From: Antedon mediterranea
Lineage: Eukaryota > Echinodermata > Crinoidea > Comatulida > Antedonidae
Reading direction: 5' to 3'
DNA: 64,000 nucleotides
Assembly (NCBI RefSeq): GCF_964355755.1
Contig: NC_092678.1
Location: forward strand, 17,210,922 to 17,274,921
Shown: piece after piece, positions 11,113 to 23,500 of the stretch
Numbering within the stretch: the stretch's first letter is position 1
Layout: every line of letters starts with the position of its first letter
Position numbers and translations under genes: made by a program
Notes under the pieces: generated by a model
Seen by the model: only the letters and a program-made list of their open reading frames with translations
The model's database searches: none
What the model was told of the DNA's origin: nothing

Positions 11113-12490
11113 ATTACAATGTTTTATCTAGATTAACTGTAATCATGTTGTACTTTCCATATCATATGATTTCTCGTATTATCATTATTTGCATGTTTTA
11201 GCTGTTTTTCATATGATTTCTAGATGTATTTCAATATCTACTATACAATACAACCGTTAAATGACGATGATCCATGTATTCTGCTATATTTTTATTTTTC
11301 ATTATGGCCGCCGATGGTGCTACAGTAACTGAATTAAAGAGACAAAACAATGCCAAAATAGAAAAACTCAAAAAGAGCAAAAAGAAAGATATTACATTTG
11401 AACGTATTAAGCATGAAACAGACATTATTTCATAGAAGTATTAATTCCTAAAACAAAATAATTGTTTTTATGTTTAACTCTATGCCTAATAGAGTTAAAC
11501 TGACGTTTTTATGAGATGAAGATATATACTATTTGTTCCACGTGCACAATAAGCTTATAAAACTATTGCAGATTATACGTGAATCGGACCGGTGACGAGT
11601 CGGTGACAAACCGAACGGATCATCCAGGAGTTCTGAAACGTCTGGCCAAGTGCGCTCTCTTTGCGCAGTATTATACGGTGGCGTGTCTATTTTTGTTTTC
11701 GTATCTAATTTTGGCTTTAAAAACATGTCAGCCCAAAATAATCGCTACCCCTGGATCCGCCCCGTCGGAATATTGTCGATATAAAATGATGGAGGTTCAG
11801 ACGTTCTGTGGTAGGCCTACATTTAAATTGTATTATTTGTATTCCCTCTTTAAACTTCATCTTAATTTCAATAAAATAATATCAATTAAGTAATATTGTT
11901 TACTTAGAAGTGTGCCAGTTATTCAGCACTGAAGAAAACAAAATCAGAAAAATGTAAACACATGTTACCAGATTTTTTTAAAACATTAATAAAGCTAAGT
12001 GTGTTAATTAATGACATGTAAAGAACATTTTAGCATGAGGAAGTGAAAATATGGAGGGAAAGAAAACATAAAGTGTAGACACATATATCACCTCACAAGC
12101 AATCTATTGCTGACCCAGTGTGAAGCCAGAAATCAAGAGTTGTTCCTGCTCCCCAATTATTGTGGTCTCTTTATTTATAAAACTTGAAAAGCAGAAAAAA
12201 GAGGAGGAGGTGTATGTTTGTTTGTTGGCAGACTATAACGCTGGTTTAGATTTTAAGTTAAGTTTATCTTACGGACGGATAACGCTAATAATGTACGTAC
12301 CACCACATTAGGTAACCGATGCGCCCTCATTATGACGTTTTTTATAAGAGAAATTTACAAACCATGTGTTGCGCGTGCGAATAAAGAACAAGTGCAGCTA
12401 TTCCACCGTACGGAGGGAAAGATAACCAATGCCTCTCATAATAACATTATTTTTCATTTTAATAATATTTACTAATAATGTTAATAACAA
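11113..12490. repeat. LRR-array unit, non-exon part
   Basis: Carries array modules in the usual order, including ATGGCCGCCGATGG on the plus strand near 11304, GTGACGAGTCGGTGAC near 11595, the CCCTGGATCCGCCCC motif near 11750 and the poly(A)-signal-like TCAATAAAATAATATC near 11868. The open frames here (for example plus 11579-11893) recur in every unit but accumulate breaks, so I do not call a gene. Confidence 0.6.
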
Positions 12491-13547
12491 CTAGATTTGA
12501 ACTCGTAACTATGGACGAGTTTGGTTATCCGCAGCGAAAATGCCACGTGTACGTCATACTTTAGAATATTGCGCACAGAAAAACGATTATGCCATTGAAA
12601 AAATGTTAGTGTGCTCTCTATTATATGTCACGTCTAAGTATATAGAGTATACACTATATATCTGTATACGTACTACATACAGTGCAGAATAGGTGAAAAT
12701 ACCGGGACCCGCATTTTCATCCAATTTTTACCATGATGATGTCTTCAAAATGAAACACGTAGATAGCAATTTTGGAAGGAAATTATCCGAGCAACAACAT
12801 ATCAACGTGTTGAATAAATTTGGATACGTAGAATACGGAAGCGCGCTCTTTTAAATGTCATGAACTATGACGCCAAATATGAAATGACTACTGTTATAAT
12901 TGAACTGGCCATATGATGACGTCACAACATTCGATTCGCATAATTTGTACATGAATTCATATTGTACAATTCAACAGCTTCCAGAAAACGTTTTAATCAT
13001 GAGTATCACTTTTTATTCTGAGGAGCTATAATAAATTTAAATTTATTGGAATGATGAAAAAAAGTAACCAAAGTTATTCACGCTTTTGAACATGATGAAG
13101 TCATAACAATTTTACAAATGGTAAATCATGCGAAAGATAATTGATTGACTTAGACAATATAAACATATGGGGGAAAATGGAATATGGATAAGTGGAGATG
13201 CGCTCTATTAAATGTGATGAGCTATGACAAAAGAGACAAAAATCCTATATTTTATATTCGAGTGGCCATACGATGACGTCACAATGTCTAGTTAGCCATA
13301 TTGATACATGATCCGATATCAACAACTCATCTACTTCCAGAATATGTAAAAAAAAAACTTCACCATGTAGTTTAGAAACTATGACTGTTTAAAAAAAGTC
13401 ATCATTTTGACGATTTTTTTTACTTTTTCATAAAAAACGGGCGCAAATTGTCCAATTCGACGTGCTCGTATGACGTGATTTTAATTCGAAATTATTTGAA
13501 AGCTGGGAAAATTACTAGAAAAGGCTGGAAAAACATAAATCACGCGA
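12491..13547 (-). mobile_element. Helitron-like element, 5' truncated
   Basis: Read on the minus strand it ends with the hairpin ACTCGT-ACGAGT, a few bases, then CTAG, with T as the next host base. A hairpin just before CTRR and insertion before T are Helitron 3' signatures. The 5' TC end is absent, and the copy stops at CGCG. It contains TGACGTCA-type palindromes at about 12917 and 13273. It is flanked by near-identical ~27-bp direct repeats (ATTTACTAATAATG core), which is unusual for Helitrons. Confidence 0.6.
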
Positions 13548-13692
13548 AAAAAATAACATTTACTAATAATGATAATAATAATTATAGGAATAGGGCAAAG
13601 GGTAAAACATAAAATGATGTGACAATAAGTGTGGTTATATTACAACGAAAATATACTATTTTCAAAAGTATGATAAACAAGAGCAAACACTC

Positions 13693-13764
13693 AGTTCTGT
13701 CAATGATGTCAAAACATCAAACACATTTGCTGTTAATGTAGTTATTTGGTTATTGTACAAGTAC
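13693..13764 (-). pseudogene. LRR exon with lost donor site
   Basis: The 72-nt exon follows a CGGTTTTCAG acceptor and reads L-YLYNNQITTLTANVFDVL, then TSLTEL, a complete LRR. Where intact cassettes continue with GTGAGT, this one continues GAGTGT: the donor GT has been deleted. Normal splicing out of the exon is not expected unless a cryptic site is used. The identical change at 30168-30239 predates the 16.5-kb duplication. Confidence 0.7.
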
Positions 13765-14859
13765 CTGAAAACCGTGAAAAAATTCAATAAAGAAGTACAG
13801 TATATATACAGTACCAAAGAATAGTACGATAAAAATGATCTATTTATTAATTTAGAAATACTTTCCATATCATATGATTTCTGGATGTAGATGTGTTCTG
13901 CTATATTTTTACGTTTGATATAACATGATAGAGGTTCAGACGTTCTGTGGTATATTTATTATTGTTTTATTTGTATGTTCCCGGTAAACTTCATCTTAAT
14001 TTCAAATATAATATTATCAATAAAGTAATATTGTTTACTTAAGCGTGGTTCCCACTAGAACGCAACGCAACGTATCGACGCAAACTGCTGTATTGCGTAA
14101 TCACAAGTGGGAACCGACGACGCTACAATAGACAGGTTCCATTTCTCAAAAAACGGCCTAGAAAACGAATCAAGAAGCATTTTTGGGTAGAAGCTGGGAT
14201 CCACTTGATTTAGGATATTTCGACCTCGCTGATTACGAATATGGCGGATCCCAAGCGAAATTCGGCCATCTAAGCCCTTAATTTGCATAATTAAAAATGG
14301 CGGCCATTTTTTATAATTACCCTATATCTCGAGAACCACTAGTCACAGGTAATTAATTTTGGTCTCAAAATGTTTTAAATATATGTTTTTATATTCACTT
14401 TAATGACACATTTTCTCAAAAAATGGATGCAAGTCTTATTTATGCCATTTTGACCTTTGACCTTGATATATATTTATTATAATGAAATGTTTTTACAAAA
14501 AATGGCCGATTCTACAACTATTGACCTTTGAACTATTAGTCAAATATAATAATATAATAATAATAAAACTTTGAAAATTGTGGTCTTATGAATTTTGTTT
14601 TCTTTTTAAATTGTTTAAAACATGTGTGTTTCTATCTAATGGCATATTTTGTACAAGAATGGCCGATAGTATGGTTATTGACCTTTAAACTACAGCATAG
14701 GCCTACTGTATACTAAATATAATATAATTGCATAACTATGAAATTATTTATACACAATAATAATTAGTAAAATTATAAAATTCACTGCCATCAAATATGA
14801 TGTGTTATGATTTATATAGATTAAAAAAAAATTGAACACGCAAGTTACATTTGTTGAAA

Positions 14860-15290
14860 TTTGAAATTACCTGCCATCAATATGATGGAGTATGATTATA
14901 GATTTTTTTAAATGTGAACATGTCAGCTACATTTGGAAATTACCTGCCATCAATATGATGGATTATGATTATAGATTTAAAAAAGAATTTGAACACGTAA
15001 GCTACATTTGAAAATTACCTGCCATCAATATGATGGATTATGATTATAGATTTAAAAAAGAATTTGAACACGTCAGCTACATTTGGAAATTTGGAAATTT
15101 GGAAATTACCTGCCATCAATATGATGGATTATGATTGTATAGTACCTGCCATCAATATGATGGATTATGATTATAGATTTAAAAAAGAATTTGAACACGT
15201 AAGCTACATTTGAAAATTACCTGCCATCAATATTATGGATTATGATTGTATAGATTTAAAAGAAAATGTGAACACGTAAGCTACATTTGG
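14860..15290. repeat. ~75-bp minisatellite in the left foldback arm
   Basis: Units contain TTACCTGCCATCAATATGAT, then a run ending GAACACGTAAGCTACATTTG. About six copies occur, some incomplete. An inverted array of the same unit lies in the right arm at about 16790-17230, showing that the arms were formed or kept similar as whole blocks. Confidence 0.8.
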
Positions 15291-15309
15291 AATGAACATG
15301 TTAAGGGCA

Positions 15310-16320
15310 TCAGTTAAGATCATTCATGCAAAGGTTTCCGTCATCTTTAGCGTTTTTACAGCGGCATAAAGCTGTACATGGTAGTTTTGACTTCTTGCAC
15401 CTACATCTATTGGTTATGCATCGTGTCTTGTATCCACAATAAATCATCTCTAACAAAGCAGTAGGAATAGCTTCATTTTTCAGAAGCACTGGTTGAAGTT
15501 TACCATTAGATAGCTCCCAACCAAAATCTGTTGGTGATGGCAAATGCTGGATTGGCGATACAGCTTTTTTCCATACGAGTGCTTGGAAGTGTGCTCTTTT
15601 TATATGTTGGTGCACTGCATCGCTTGTTGGAGGTAATGCGTCTGGTTTTGTCTGTTTTTTTTAAAGCCCGGACTTCATTGGTACTTTTAACTTGACCAAC
15701 ACCGTAAACGTAGCAAATGAATCTTTCCGATTTCATAATAACTTGGTCACTGATAGGTTTTCTCCCAGGTCTTTAATTAGTTCATAATGTTTTTTTAATA
15801 CTTCCCATGCCGATGCCTTTGAGTGACCACTTAGATATGAGCAGGGAAGAGTTAAATTACTGTATGTATGTATTAATGTAATTTAACTCTTCCCTGGATA
15901 TGAGGTAGTATCGCATCCACTAATGGTGTGGAATGGAATCAGTGCTTTTGCATAACCCTCGGGCAAGGCTTGAAAAATGTTTTTTATAGATACTTTCTTT
16001 TTTGGATGTCCCTGTCATCATCCATTTGGATACCATGCTTTGGTAGTGAGACACTAGAATCACTATTACGTCTGTATCATCCCTAGAAGCAACTACAACT
16101 GTGTCGTATCGGACATTGGCAGCATGACAAGTCTCGTGTCCGATTCTTCATGATCTGCGACCAGAGACAACGTATTATTCGTGTAGACTTTTGATGATTT
16201 AACAACTGATTCTTTCATAAATCCACCAGCTGTGACAATTTCTTTGTCTATAGGAGCTTGACGAATCAACTCCTCTGATAGAAATCGTGCCAGATCTGCT
16301 TTATTATCTTGTAATGCCAA
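15310..16320 (-). pseudogene. Broken transposon protein gene with CXC-like cysteine tail
   Basis: Minus-strand fragments, N to C: residues around VADHEESDTRLVML (16093-16320); FHTISGCDTTSY (15899-15940); then HIKRAHFQALVW, PSPTDFGWELS and a tail CRCKKSKLPCTALCRCKN (15310-15615). The HEE-DTR, SGCDTTSY, FGW and CKK-LPCT-LCRC motifs recur in a large family of metazoan multi-copy proteins tied to mobile elements, whose tail resembles a Tesmin/TSO1 CXC domain. The frame is broken by a 55-bp insertion at 15842, a frameshift near 15.6 kb and another break near 16.0 kb. It cannot make a working protein. Confidence 0.6.
15842..15896. mobile_element. 55-bp hAT-like MITE
   Basis: The insert has 19-bp perfect terminal inverted repeats, CAGGGAAGAGTTAAATTAC and its reverse complement, around a 17-base centre. 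It is flanked by the 8-bp direct repeat GATATGAG (15834-15841 and 15897-15904). CAGGG ends and 8-bp target duplications are hAT signatures. It splits the SGCDTTSY/LSGHSK motif of the host transposon gene, giving an independent proof of insertion. It is remarkably small. Confidence 0.85.
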
Positions 16321-16454
16321 AAAGTTTGGCAGCGGTATTTCACCACTTTCTATAATTCGACGAATTGGTCTCTGTGTTTTGGTTCATCTTTGTCTGGTGG
16401 TGTCCTTTATCGACAGTTTTAAGTTAGGCATGCCATGTTAAAAAAAACCAAAAC

Positions 16455-16770
16455 CGGGCATTACCTCCAACAAGCGATGCAGTGCACCAGCATATTAAAA
16501 GAGCACACTTCCAAGCACTCGTACTGAAAACAGCATTTGCCATCACCAACAGATTTTGGTTGGGAGCTATCTAATGGTAAACTTCAACCAGTGCTTCTGA
16601 AAAATGAAGCTATTCCTACTGCTTCGTTAGAGATGATTTATTGTGAATGCAAGACACGATGCATAACCATATAGATGTAGGTGCAAGAAGTCAAAACTAC
16701 CATGTACAGCTTTATGCTGCTGTAACCACGCTAAAGATGACGGAAACCTTTGCATGAATGATCAAAACTG
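16455..16770 (+). pseudogene. Inverted partial copy of the transposon protein C-terminus
   Basis: The right arm repeats the HIKRAHFQALV to CKTRCI part of the cysteine-tail gene on the plus strand. This copy lacks 18 bp at about 16530 that the equivalent at 33.0 kb keeps, and it has stops after the cysteine motif (CATATAG). It is a by-product of the foldback structure. Confidence 0.7.
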
Positions 16771-18201
16771 ATGCCCTTAACATGTTCATTCCAAATGTAG
16801 CTTACGTGTTCACATTTTCTTTCAAACCTATACAATCATAATCCATCATATTGATGGCAGGTAATTTCCAAATTTCCAAATGTAACTGACGTGTTCAAAT
16901 TCTTTTTTAAATCTATAATCATAATCCATCATATTGATGGCAGGTACTATACAATCATAATCCATCATATTGATGGCAGGTAATTTCCAAATTCCTGAAT
17001 GTAGCTGACGTGTTCAAATTCTTTTTTAAATCTACAATCATAATCCATCATATAGATGGCAGGTAATTTTCAAATGAAGCTTACGTGTTCAAATTCTTTT
17101 TTAAATCTATAATCATAATCCATCATATTGATGGCAGGTAATTTCCAAATGTAGCTGACATGTTCACATTTTTAAAAATCTATAATCATACTCCATCTTA
17201 TTGATGGCAGGTAATTTCAAATTTCAAATTTCAACAAATGTAACTTGCGTGTTCAATTTTTTTTTTAAATCTATATAAATCATAACACATCATAATAATT
17301 TTACTAATTATTATTGTGTATAAAATTTTCATAGTTATGCAATTATATTATATTCAGTATACAGTAGGCCTATGCTGTAGTTTAAAGGTCAATAACATAC
17401 TATCGGCCATTCTTGTACAAAATGTGCCATTAGACTGGATAGAAACACACATGTTTTAAACAATTTAAAAAGAAAAAAAAATTCATAAGACCACAATTTT
17501 CAAAGTTATATTATTATTATATTATTATATTTGAATAATAGTTCAAAGGTCAATAGTTGTAGAATCGGCCATTTTTTGTAAAAACATTTCATTATAATAA
17601 ATATGAATGTATAGTTTCTGAACAATTTGAGCCCTATTTCGTGTCTCTCCGATTATTGGTTACTGAGATACGATAAATCAAGGTCAAAGGTCAAAATGTC
17701 AGAAATAAGACTTGCATTCATTTTTTGAGAAAATGTGTCATTAAAGTGAATATAAACACATATATTTAAAACATTTTGAGACCAAAATTAATTATCTGTG
17801 ACTAGTGGTTCTCGAGATATAGGGTAATTATAAAAAATGGCCGCCATTTTTAATTATGCAAATTAAGGGCTTAGATGGCCGAATTTCGCTTGGGATCCGC
17901 CATATTCGTAATCAGCGAGGTCGAAATATCCTAAATCAAGTGGATCCCAGCTTCTACCCAAAAATGCTTCTTACACCATATTTCAGAGGAAATAGAACTT
18001 GTCTACAATGCTGCAAAGCCGCAGGTTTGATTTCACGCAGGTTAGGGAAAACACAATTATCGGAAGGGCATTTTCTTACGCGGCGTAGGTTGCGTTACGT
18101 TGCGTCGCTAGAAGTTAGAAGAGTGCCAGTCATTCAGCACTGAAGAAAACAAAATAAGAAAAAATGTAAACACATGTTACCAGGTTTTTTTAAAACATTA
18201 A

Positions 18202-19780
18202 AGGGGGATTCTGGGTTTAAAATTGCTTTTAAATATCGTTTATTTATTAAATAAAAAATATTATAACAATATAGACATTTCAGAATGAAGAAGTAATAAC
18301 GAGAAATTAAAAAAATAAAATTTCATATACATTTTAGGGTAAATTCATGAAAAGTCTGTTTTTTAGCAGCTTAGGGAAGCTCATTAATATTCATGAGATA
18401 TTCACAAAATCACGTCACCAGTGGATTCCAAACTCGCGACGTCATGTACGTTGTGTTTGTCAACTAATTTACATCTCTCTCCCCTGTCAAACGACGACCA
18501 CCATTGTGATCATTGTGAAATACATTTTTTGTAGATTTTCTAAGCTAGGCCTAAAGTGTAATAATAACAGTAGTAGCATTTATTTATTTGACATTTAATG
18601 AAATACAAAATTTAGTACAGATATGGAGTCATAAATTATACTATTTTTATACCTCTATAGTACAGATCGTATTATCGGCTTCACGTACAACACTACTCTA
18701 GGCCTAGCCTAATAATAATATGGGCGAGAGCCATTCTGACTAGGGATTCCATGCCACGATGGCTACGTTAAAACAATGGGGCCCATGGGCCTAGCTAGCC
18801 TACTAGGCCTACTAGACGATTGGCCCATAAATAAAAAAACCCATCCTATCAACCAAACTCCTAAACAATCTAAACCTAAAACATTCTACAAAATCGGCTG
18901 TAAATATTGAAGCAAAACAAGGTCCGATCGCCGTCCACACGTATGGTGTCCCGATCGTCTAAGTAGGCCTAAAATAAATAGGTTTAGTTTACTCTCCAAA
19001 AAAGCGGATACTCATGCATCAAGCAAGTAGACCAGGTAGTAGGAAGGAGACCTAGCCGATCCGGCCCAGTTAAAATTGAGCTAGCTAGTGTAGTAGACCC
19101 TATGCGAATTGATACTACCAGGCCTTTTACTATAGGCTGCACTACACAAATATTCCAACTCTCTCATTCGAGCTATATTATCTATACCATTCCGGTAGGT
19201 CGAGTCGACCTTCAATCAAATACTGTACATCGTTCATGTTGTGATTATAGACGGGGTATACTCGACCCGACCAGTTTGGTATTGTTGTATCTGCTTATCA
19301 CGTGACGATGCCAGGCATGGGCAGCGGAGAGCACGTGTATCGTCGTCTCGCTCGATCCTCAGCAGGAATGTACAGTATACGTTACGCTTCATTGATTTTG
19401 ATTTTTCCCTAAGTCGGTGCGAAAATCGGCAAACGTAAAGTGCAAACATATCTAATTTTTCACTGTTTTGATGAATTTTCATAAAAAATTGACTTTATAA
19501 ATGGGAAGACCGACTAAAATTACATCAGATAAGTATAATTTTACAAAAGTAATTGATATGGTTTATGATAACGAGTCGTCGGAAGATGGACCATTTCACG
19601 AATTTCCTATTTTGTAACCACAGTGTGATTTTGCCGTAGCTGCACTTGTAATCTGGCCTGATTTCACAGCCTTCGTTCTGCTTCACTGGGCGCTTATATA
19701 AATTGAAACTTTTACCGTTCAAGAGACAAACAAATATATTTTACATTTTTTACTATTCATTTTAAACCCGGAACCCCCCT
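18202..19780. mobile_element. Kolobok-like non-autonomous transposon (TTAA site)
   Basis: It begins AGGGGGATTCTGGGTTTAAA and ends with the imperfect inverse TTTAAACCCGGAACCCCCCT. TTAA flanks both sides (18198-18201 and 19781-19784), and the empty site is seen in other units as ACATTAATAAAG. The TTAAAGG boundary resembles Kolobok/T2 elements; piggyBac also uses TTAA, but its termini differ. Internal frames are short; a plus-strand frame at about 19501 starts MGRPTKITSDKYNF and stops after 38 codons. No transposase is present. Confidence 0.7.
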
Positions 19781-19784
19781 TTAA

Positions 19785-20488
19785 TAAAGCAAAGAGTGTT
19801 AATTAATGAGATGTAAAGCACATTTTAGCATGAGGAAGTGAAAATATGGAGGGAGAGAAAACATAAAGTGTAGACACAGATATCACCTCACAAGCAATCT
19901 ATTGCTGACCCAGTGTGAAGGCCGAAATCAAGAGTTGTTCCTGCTCCCCAATTTATTTATAAAACTTGAAAAGCAGAAAAAAGATGAGGAGGTGTATGTT
20001 TGTTTGTTGCCAGATGCCTATAACGCTGTTTCAGATTTTAAGTTAAGTTTATCTTACGGACGGATAACGCTAATAATGTACGTACCACAACATTAGGTAA
20101 CCGATACGCCCCCATTATGATAAGTGCGAATAAAGAAAAAGTGCTATTCCACTGTACGGAGGGATAGCTACCCGATGCCTCTCATAATAATATTATTTTT
20201 CATTCAATAACATTTACTAATAATGATAATAATAATTTACTTTAAAACAAACGAATACAAGTAGGTCTATCACTACACACAATACAACTACAAACAGAAG
20301 CTTGTGTTAAAATAAAGGTTTATGGATCAATCATAATCAAACAAAAACGGTCATATTATATTATTTTAGTTTTGGATGAATATTCTGTCTTTGCAAAGAG
20401 TAATGAAATGATGTGACAAAAAGTGTGGTTATCTTACAACGAAAATATATTATTTTCAAAAGTATGATAAACAATAGAAAGCACTCAA
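19785..20488. repeat. LRR-array unit, non-exon part
   Basis: Array modules including TAAGTTTATCTTACGGACGG near 20040 and the ATTTACTAATAATGATAATA stretch near 20213 that is the Helitron-like insertion point in other units. No gene is called. Confidence 0.6.
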
Positions 20489-20560
20489 AGTACTGTCAAT
20501 GATGTCAAACCATCAAACACGTTTTCTGATATTGTAGTTATTTGGTTATCATACAACCAC
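20489..20560 (-). pseudogene. LRR exon with mutated donor (GT to TT)
   Basis: A 72-nt phase-2 exon after a CGATTTTCAG acceptor, reading L-WLYDNQITTISENVFDGL, then TSLTVL. The following bases are TTGAGT instead of GTGAGT, so the donor dinucleotide is destroyed. Coding potential is otherwise intact. The same state is found at 36982-37053. A cryptic donor or exon skipping would be needed for use of this copy. Confidence 0.7.
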
Positions 20561-23500
20561 CTGAAAATCGTGAAAAAATGCATTAAATAAGTATATATAC
20601 AGTACAAAAGGATAGTACGATAAAAAAAATGATTTTTTAAATTTCGAAATACAAACAAAATATAACAACACATATCTATATTGTGCCAACAGAGGCCATA
20701 GACGGCTTATATCTAATTAGGCGTGTCACTCCAGCAGTGAAACCATTAGGCCTACAAGGTATATACAAGGACATAATAATATTTGTCTAATGTTACTTTA
20801 GCTCGTATTATCATTATTTGCATGTTTTAGCTGTTTTTCTTTAACAGCTTTTACATGATATAACTATGTTTTATCTGGATTTACTGTAATCATGTTGTAA
20901 TTTCCATATCATATGATTTCTGGATGTAGATTAATATCTACGATACAATACAACCGTTAAATGACGATGATCCATGTATTCTGCTATATTTTTATTTTTC
21001 ATTATGGCCGCCGATGTTGCTACAGTAACTGAATTAAATACCGTAATCGCATAAACAATGTCAAAATAGAAAAACTCAAAAAGAGCAAAAAGAAAGATAT
21101 TACATTTGATCGTATTACGCATGAAACAGACATATTTCATTGAAGTATTAATTCCTAAAATAAAATAATTGTTTTTATAAGGCATAGCGTTAAACTGACG
21201 TTTTCATGAGAGGAAGATATACAATATTTGTTTCTGGTGCACAATAAGCATATTACAACACTATTACACTAAAGCATAAAGTTACACTTAACTGTGCCTT
21301 AACACCGTTTAACAGTTCACCTGATACAAAATTCTGATTTGTCCAAATTTCTTTTTAAAAAATCTGACAAATATAAACATGAAGAAATAAAAAGCATGCA
21401 ATGTCATTAATATACATCAGACTTATTATAATGACATCAATTTTCGATAATCATAAGGACGAGTTCTCGAATGATTCTCTCATTTGTGCCGATGGAATTG
21501 ATATTTCCTAAGTTCACCTAACTACGGAGGAATAACGCTGTTCATGTACGTACCACACTACATTATATAACAGATGCCTCACATAATGACGTTTTCATGA
21601 GAGGAAGATATATTACATTTGTTCCGTGTGAACAATAAGCTTATTACAACACTATTGCAAATCATATATGAAATGAAACAATATGTCATAGTTCACTACT
21701 GTAGTAATGGATGGATAACGCAAACGTATACGTACCACCACACTATATAGATAACAAATGGCTCTTATAATGACGTTTTCTTAGAGGAAGATATAATAAA
21801 TATTTGTTCCGCGTGCAAAATAAGCTTATAACACTATTGTAGATTATACGTGAATCGAAACAATTATGTCGAGTGTGCCTATTCCTTCTTGTTTTATTGT
21901 GGACAACCGCATAGAGAAACTTTAACATTTAACGCCATACGTCTGGATTGTCTGTGATTTTAAACGATTGTCAATGCTATCTCGATATATGACAATTATT
22001 TCAATTTGGTAATACAGAATCTCAAATGTATCACATGTGATTCTTGTATCATTAGGTTAAGAATAAACATTTAAAATAATTATATAATTTCTCATTTAAT
22101 AAAACATACCAGTTATACAACAAACTACGTACAGGAGCTCGAGCTTATGTTAAAGTAGTACATATTTTTTATCATTTATATTAAGAATACATTAATCATA
22201 ATGTTTAATGATGCTGTATTATCGAATTTTAATGTTACTGGAGAAATCGAGATACAATACCGATAATCAGGTGTGTTAGACCAGAATACGTTACTCTGGC
22301 TTAAAATGGAGGTCTTTGCTTTAACCACGTTCTGAAATGTGTCTGTAAGATTATGTTAGGCAAAAACAACACCTTGTATACCATAGCAGCCTGGTGTAGA
22401 GACCTATATATTGCCTACGCTAAATTCTTTCTTAAACTTGTTCCCACTTATACCTTCTAGAGGAATGTTATCCATAGATATAACCCTAATATACTGCTGA
22501 TTGGATTCATCATTTTATAATTGTAACACAATGTGTCATAAGAACTGTTCGTTATACCATGGTAGTATTTGCTACAGCATGTATAAGCTCTGAAAACTCC
22601 AAAATGACCAATCCTGAGTTACAGCTACGACGGTGCTACAGTAACTGAATTAAATAGTCTTGTTCGCAAACAATGCCAAAAACTTAAAACGAGCAAAAAG
22701 AAGATATTACATTTGAACGTATTAGGCCTATACATGAAACAGACATATTCCGTAGAAGTATTAATTAATAATTAATTCCTAAAATAAAATAATTGTTTTT
22801 TTGAGGCATTGAGTTAAAATTACGTTTTCATGAGAGGAAGAAAATATAATATTTGTTCCTCGTGCAAAATAAGCTTATTACAACACTGTTGCAGATTATA
22901 CGTGAATCGGCGACGATTGTACGGAGGCCTGTCTATTTTTGTTTTCGTATCTAATTTTGGCTTTCAAAAATGGCAGCGCAAAGCAATCGCTATCCCTGGA
23001 TCCGACCCGTCGTATTATTTTGATATACAATGATAGAGGTTCAGACGTTCTGTAGTATATTTAAATTGTATTATTTGTATGTTCCCTTTAAACTTCATCT
23101 TAATTTCAAATAGAAAACTATCAATAAAGTAATATTGTTTACTTAGAAGTGTGCCAATTATCCAGCATAGAAGAAAACAAAATCGGACAAAATTTAAACA
23201 CATGTTACCAGGTTTTTTTAAACATTATTAAAGCAAAGTGTGTTAATTATTGAGATGTAAAGCACATAGGCTGATTTTAGCATGATGAAGTGCAAATATG
23301 GAGGGAGGGGAAATATAAAATGTAGACACATATCACCTCACACGCAAGCTATTACTGACACAGTGTGAAGGCCGAAATCAAGAGACTAGTTGTTTGACGG
23401 GATGTCCCCAATTATTGTGATCCCTTATTTTAGAACTTGAAAAGCAGAAAAAAGAGGAGAATGTGTAGGCCTATGTTTGTTTGTTGCCAGATGCCTATAA

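Larger units (their letters stand above)
14049..18114. mobile_element. 4.1-kb foldback DNA transposon with ~1.5-kb inverted arms
   Basis: Sequence 14171-15645 recurs inverted at about 16460-17972, around a unique ~0.8-kb centre with transposon-protein fragments. It interrupts the array sequence GTTTACTTAGAAG, which resumes as TTAGAAG at 18115, so the target duplication is probably TTA. The outer ~120 bp differ between arms, but both carry CTAG plus ACGCAACG-type motifs. Each arm holds a minisatellite. The element is now non-autonomous. I cannot assign the superfamily with certainty. Confidence 0.75.

Noticed and set aside
11529-11893. Overlapping frames on both strands (MFLKPKLDTKTKI and MNRTGDESVTNRTD), repeated at 28.0 and 53.5 kb
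   Set aside because: Openness on both strands and preservation only among recent copies indicate shared ancestry rather than selection.
14860-15290. CRISPR-like array from regularly repeated units
   Set aside because: The units are contiguous minisatellite copies without unique spacers, and the DNA is clearly animal.
18347-19722. Several short frames inside the TTAA element, including overlapping ones on both strands at 19234-19482
   Set aside because: No transposase motif; identical in the two blocks only because the blocks are recent duplicates.
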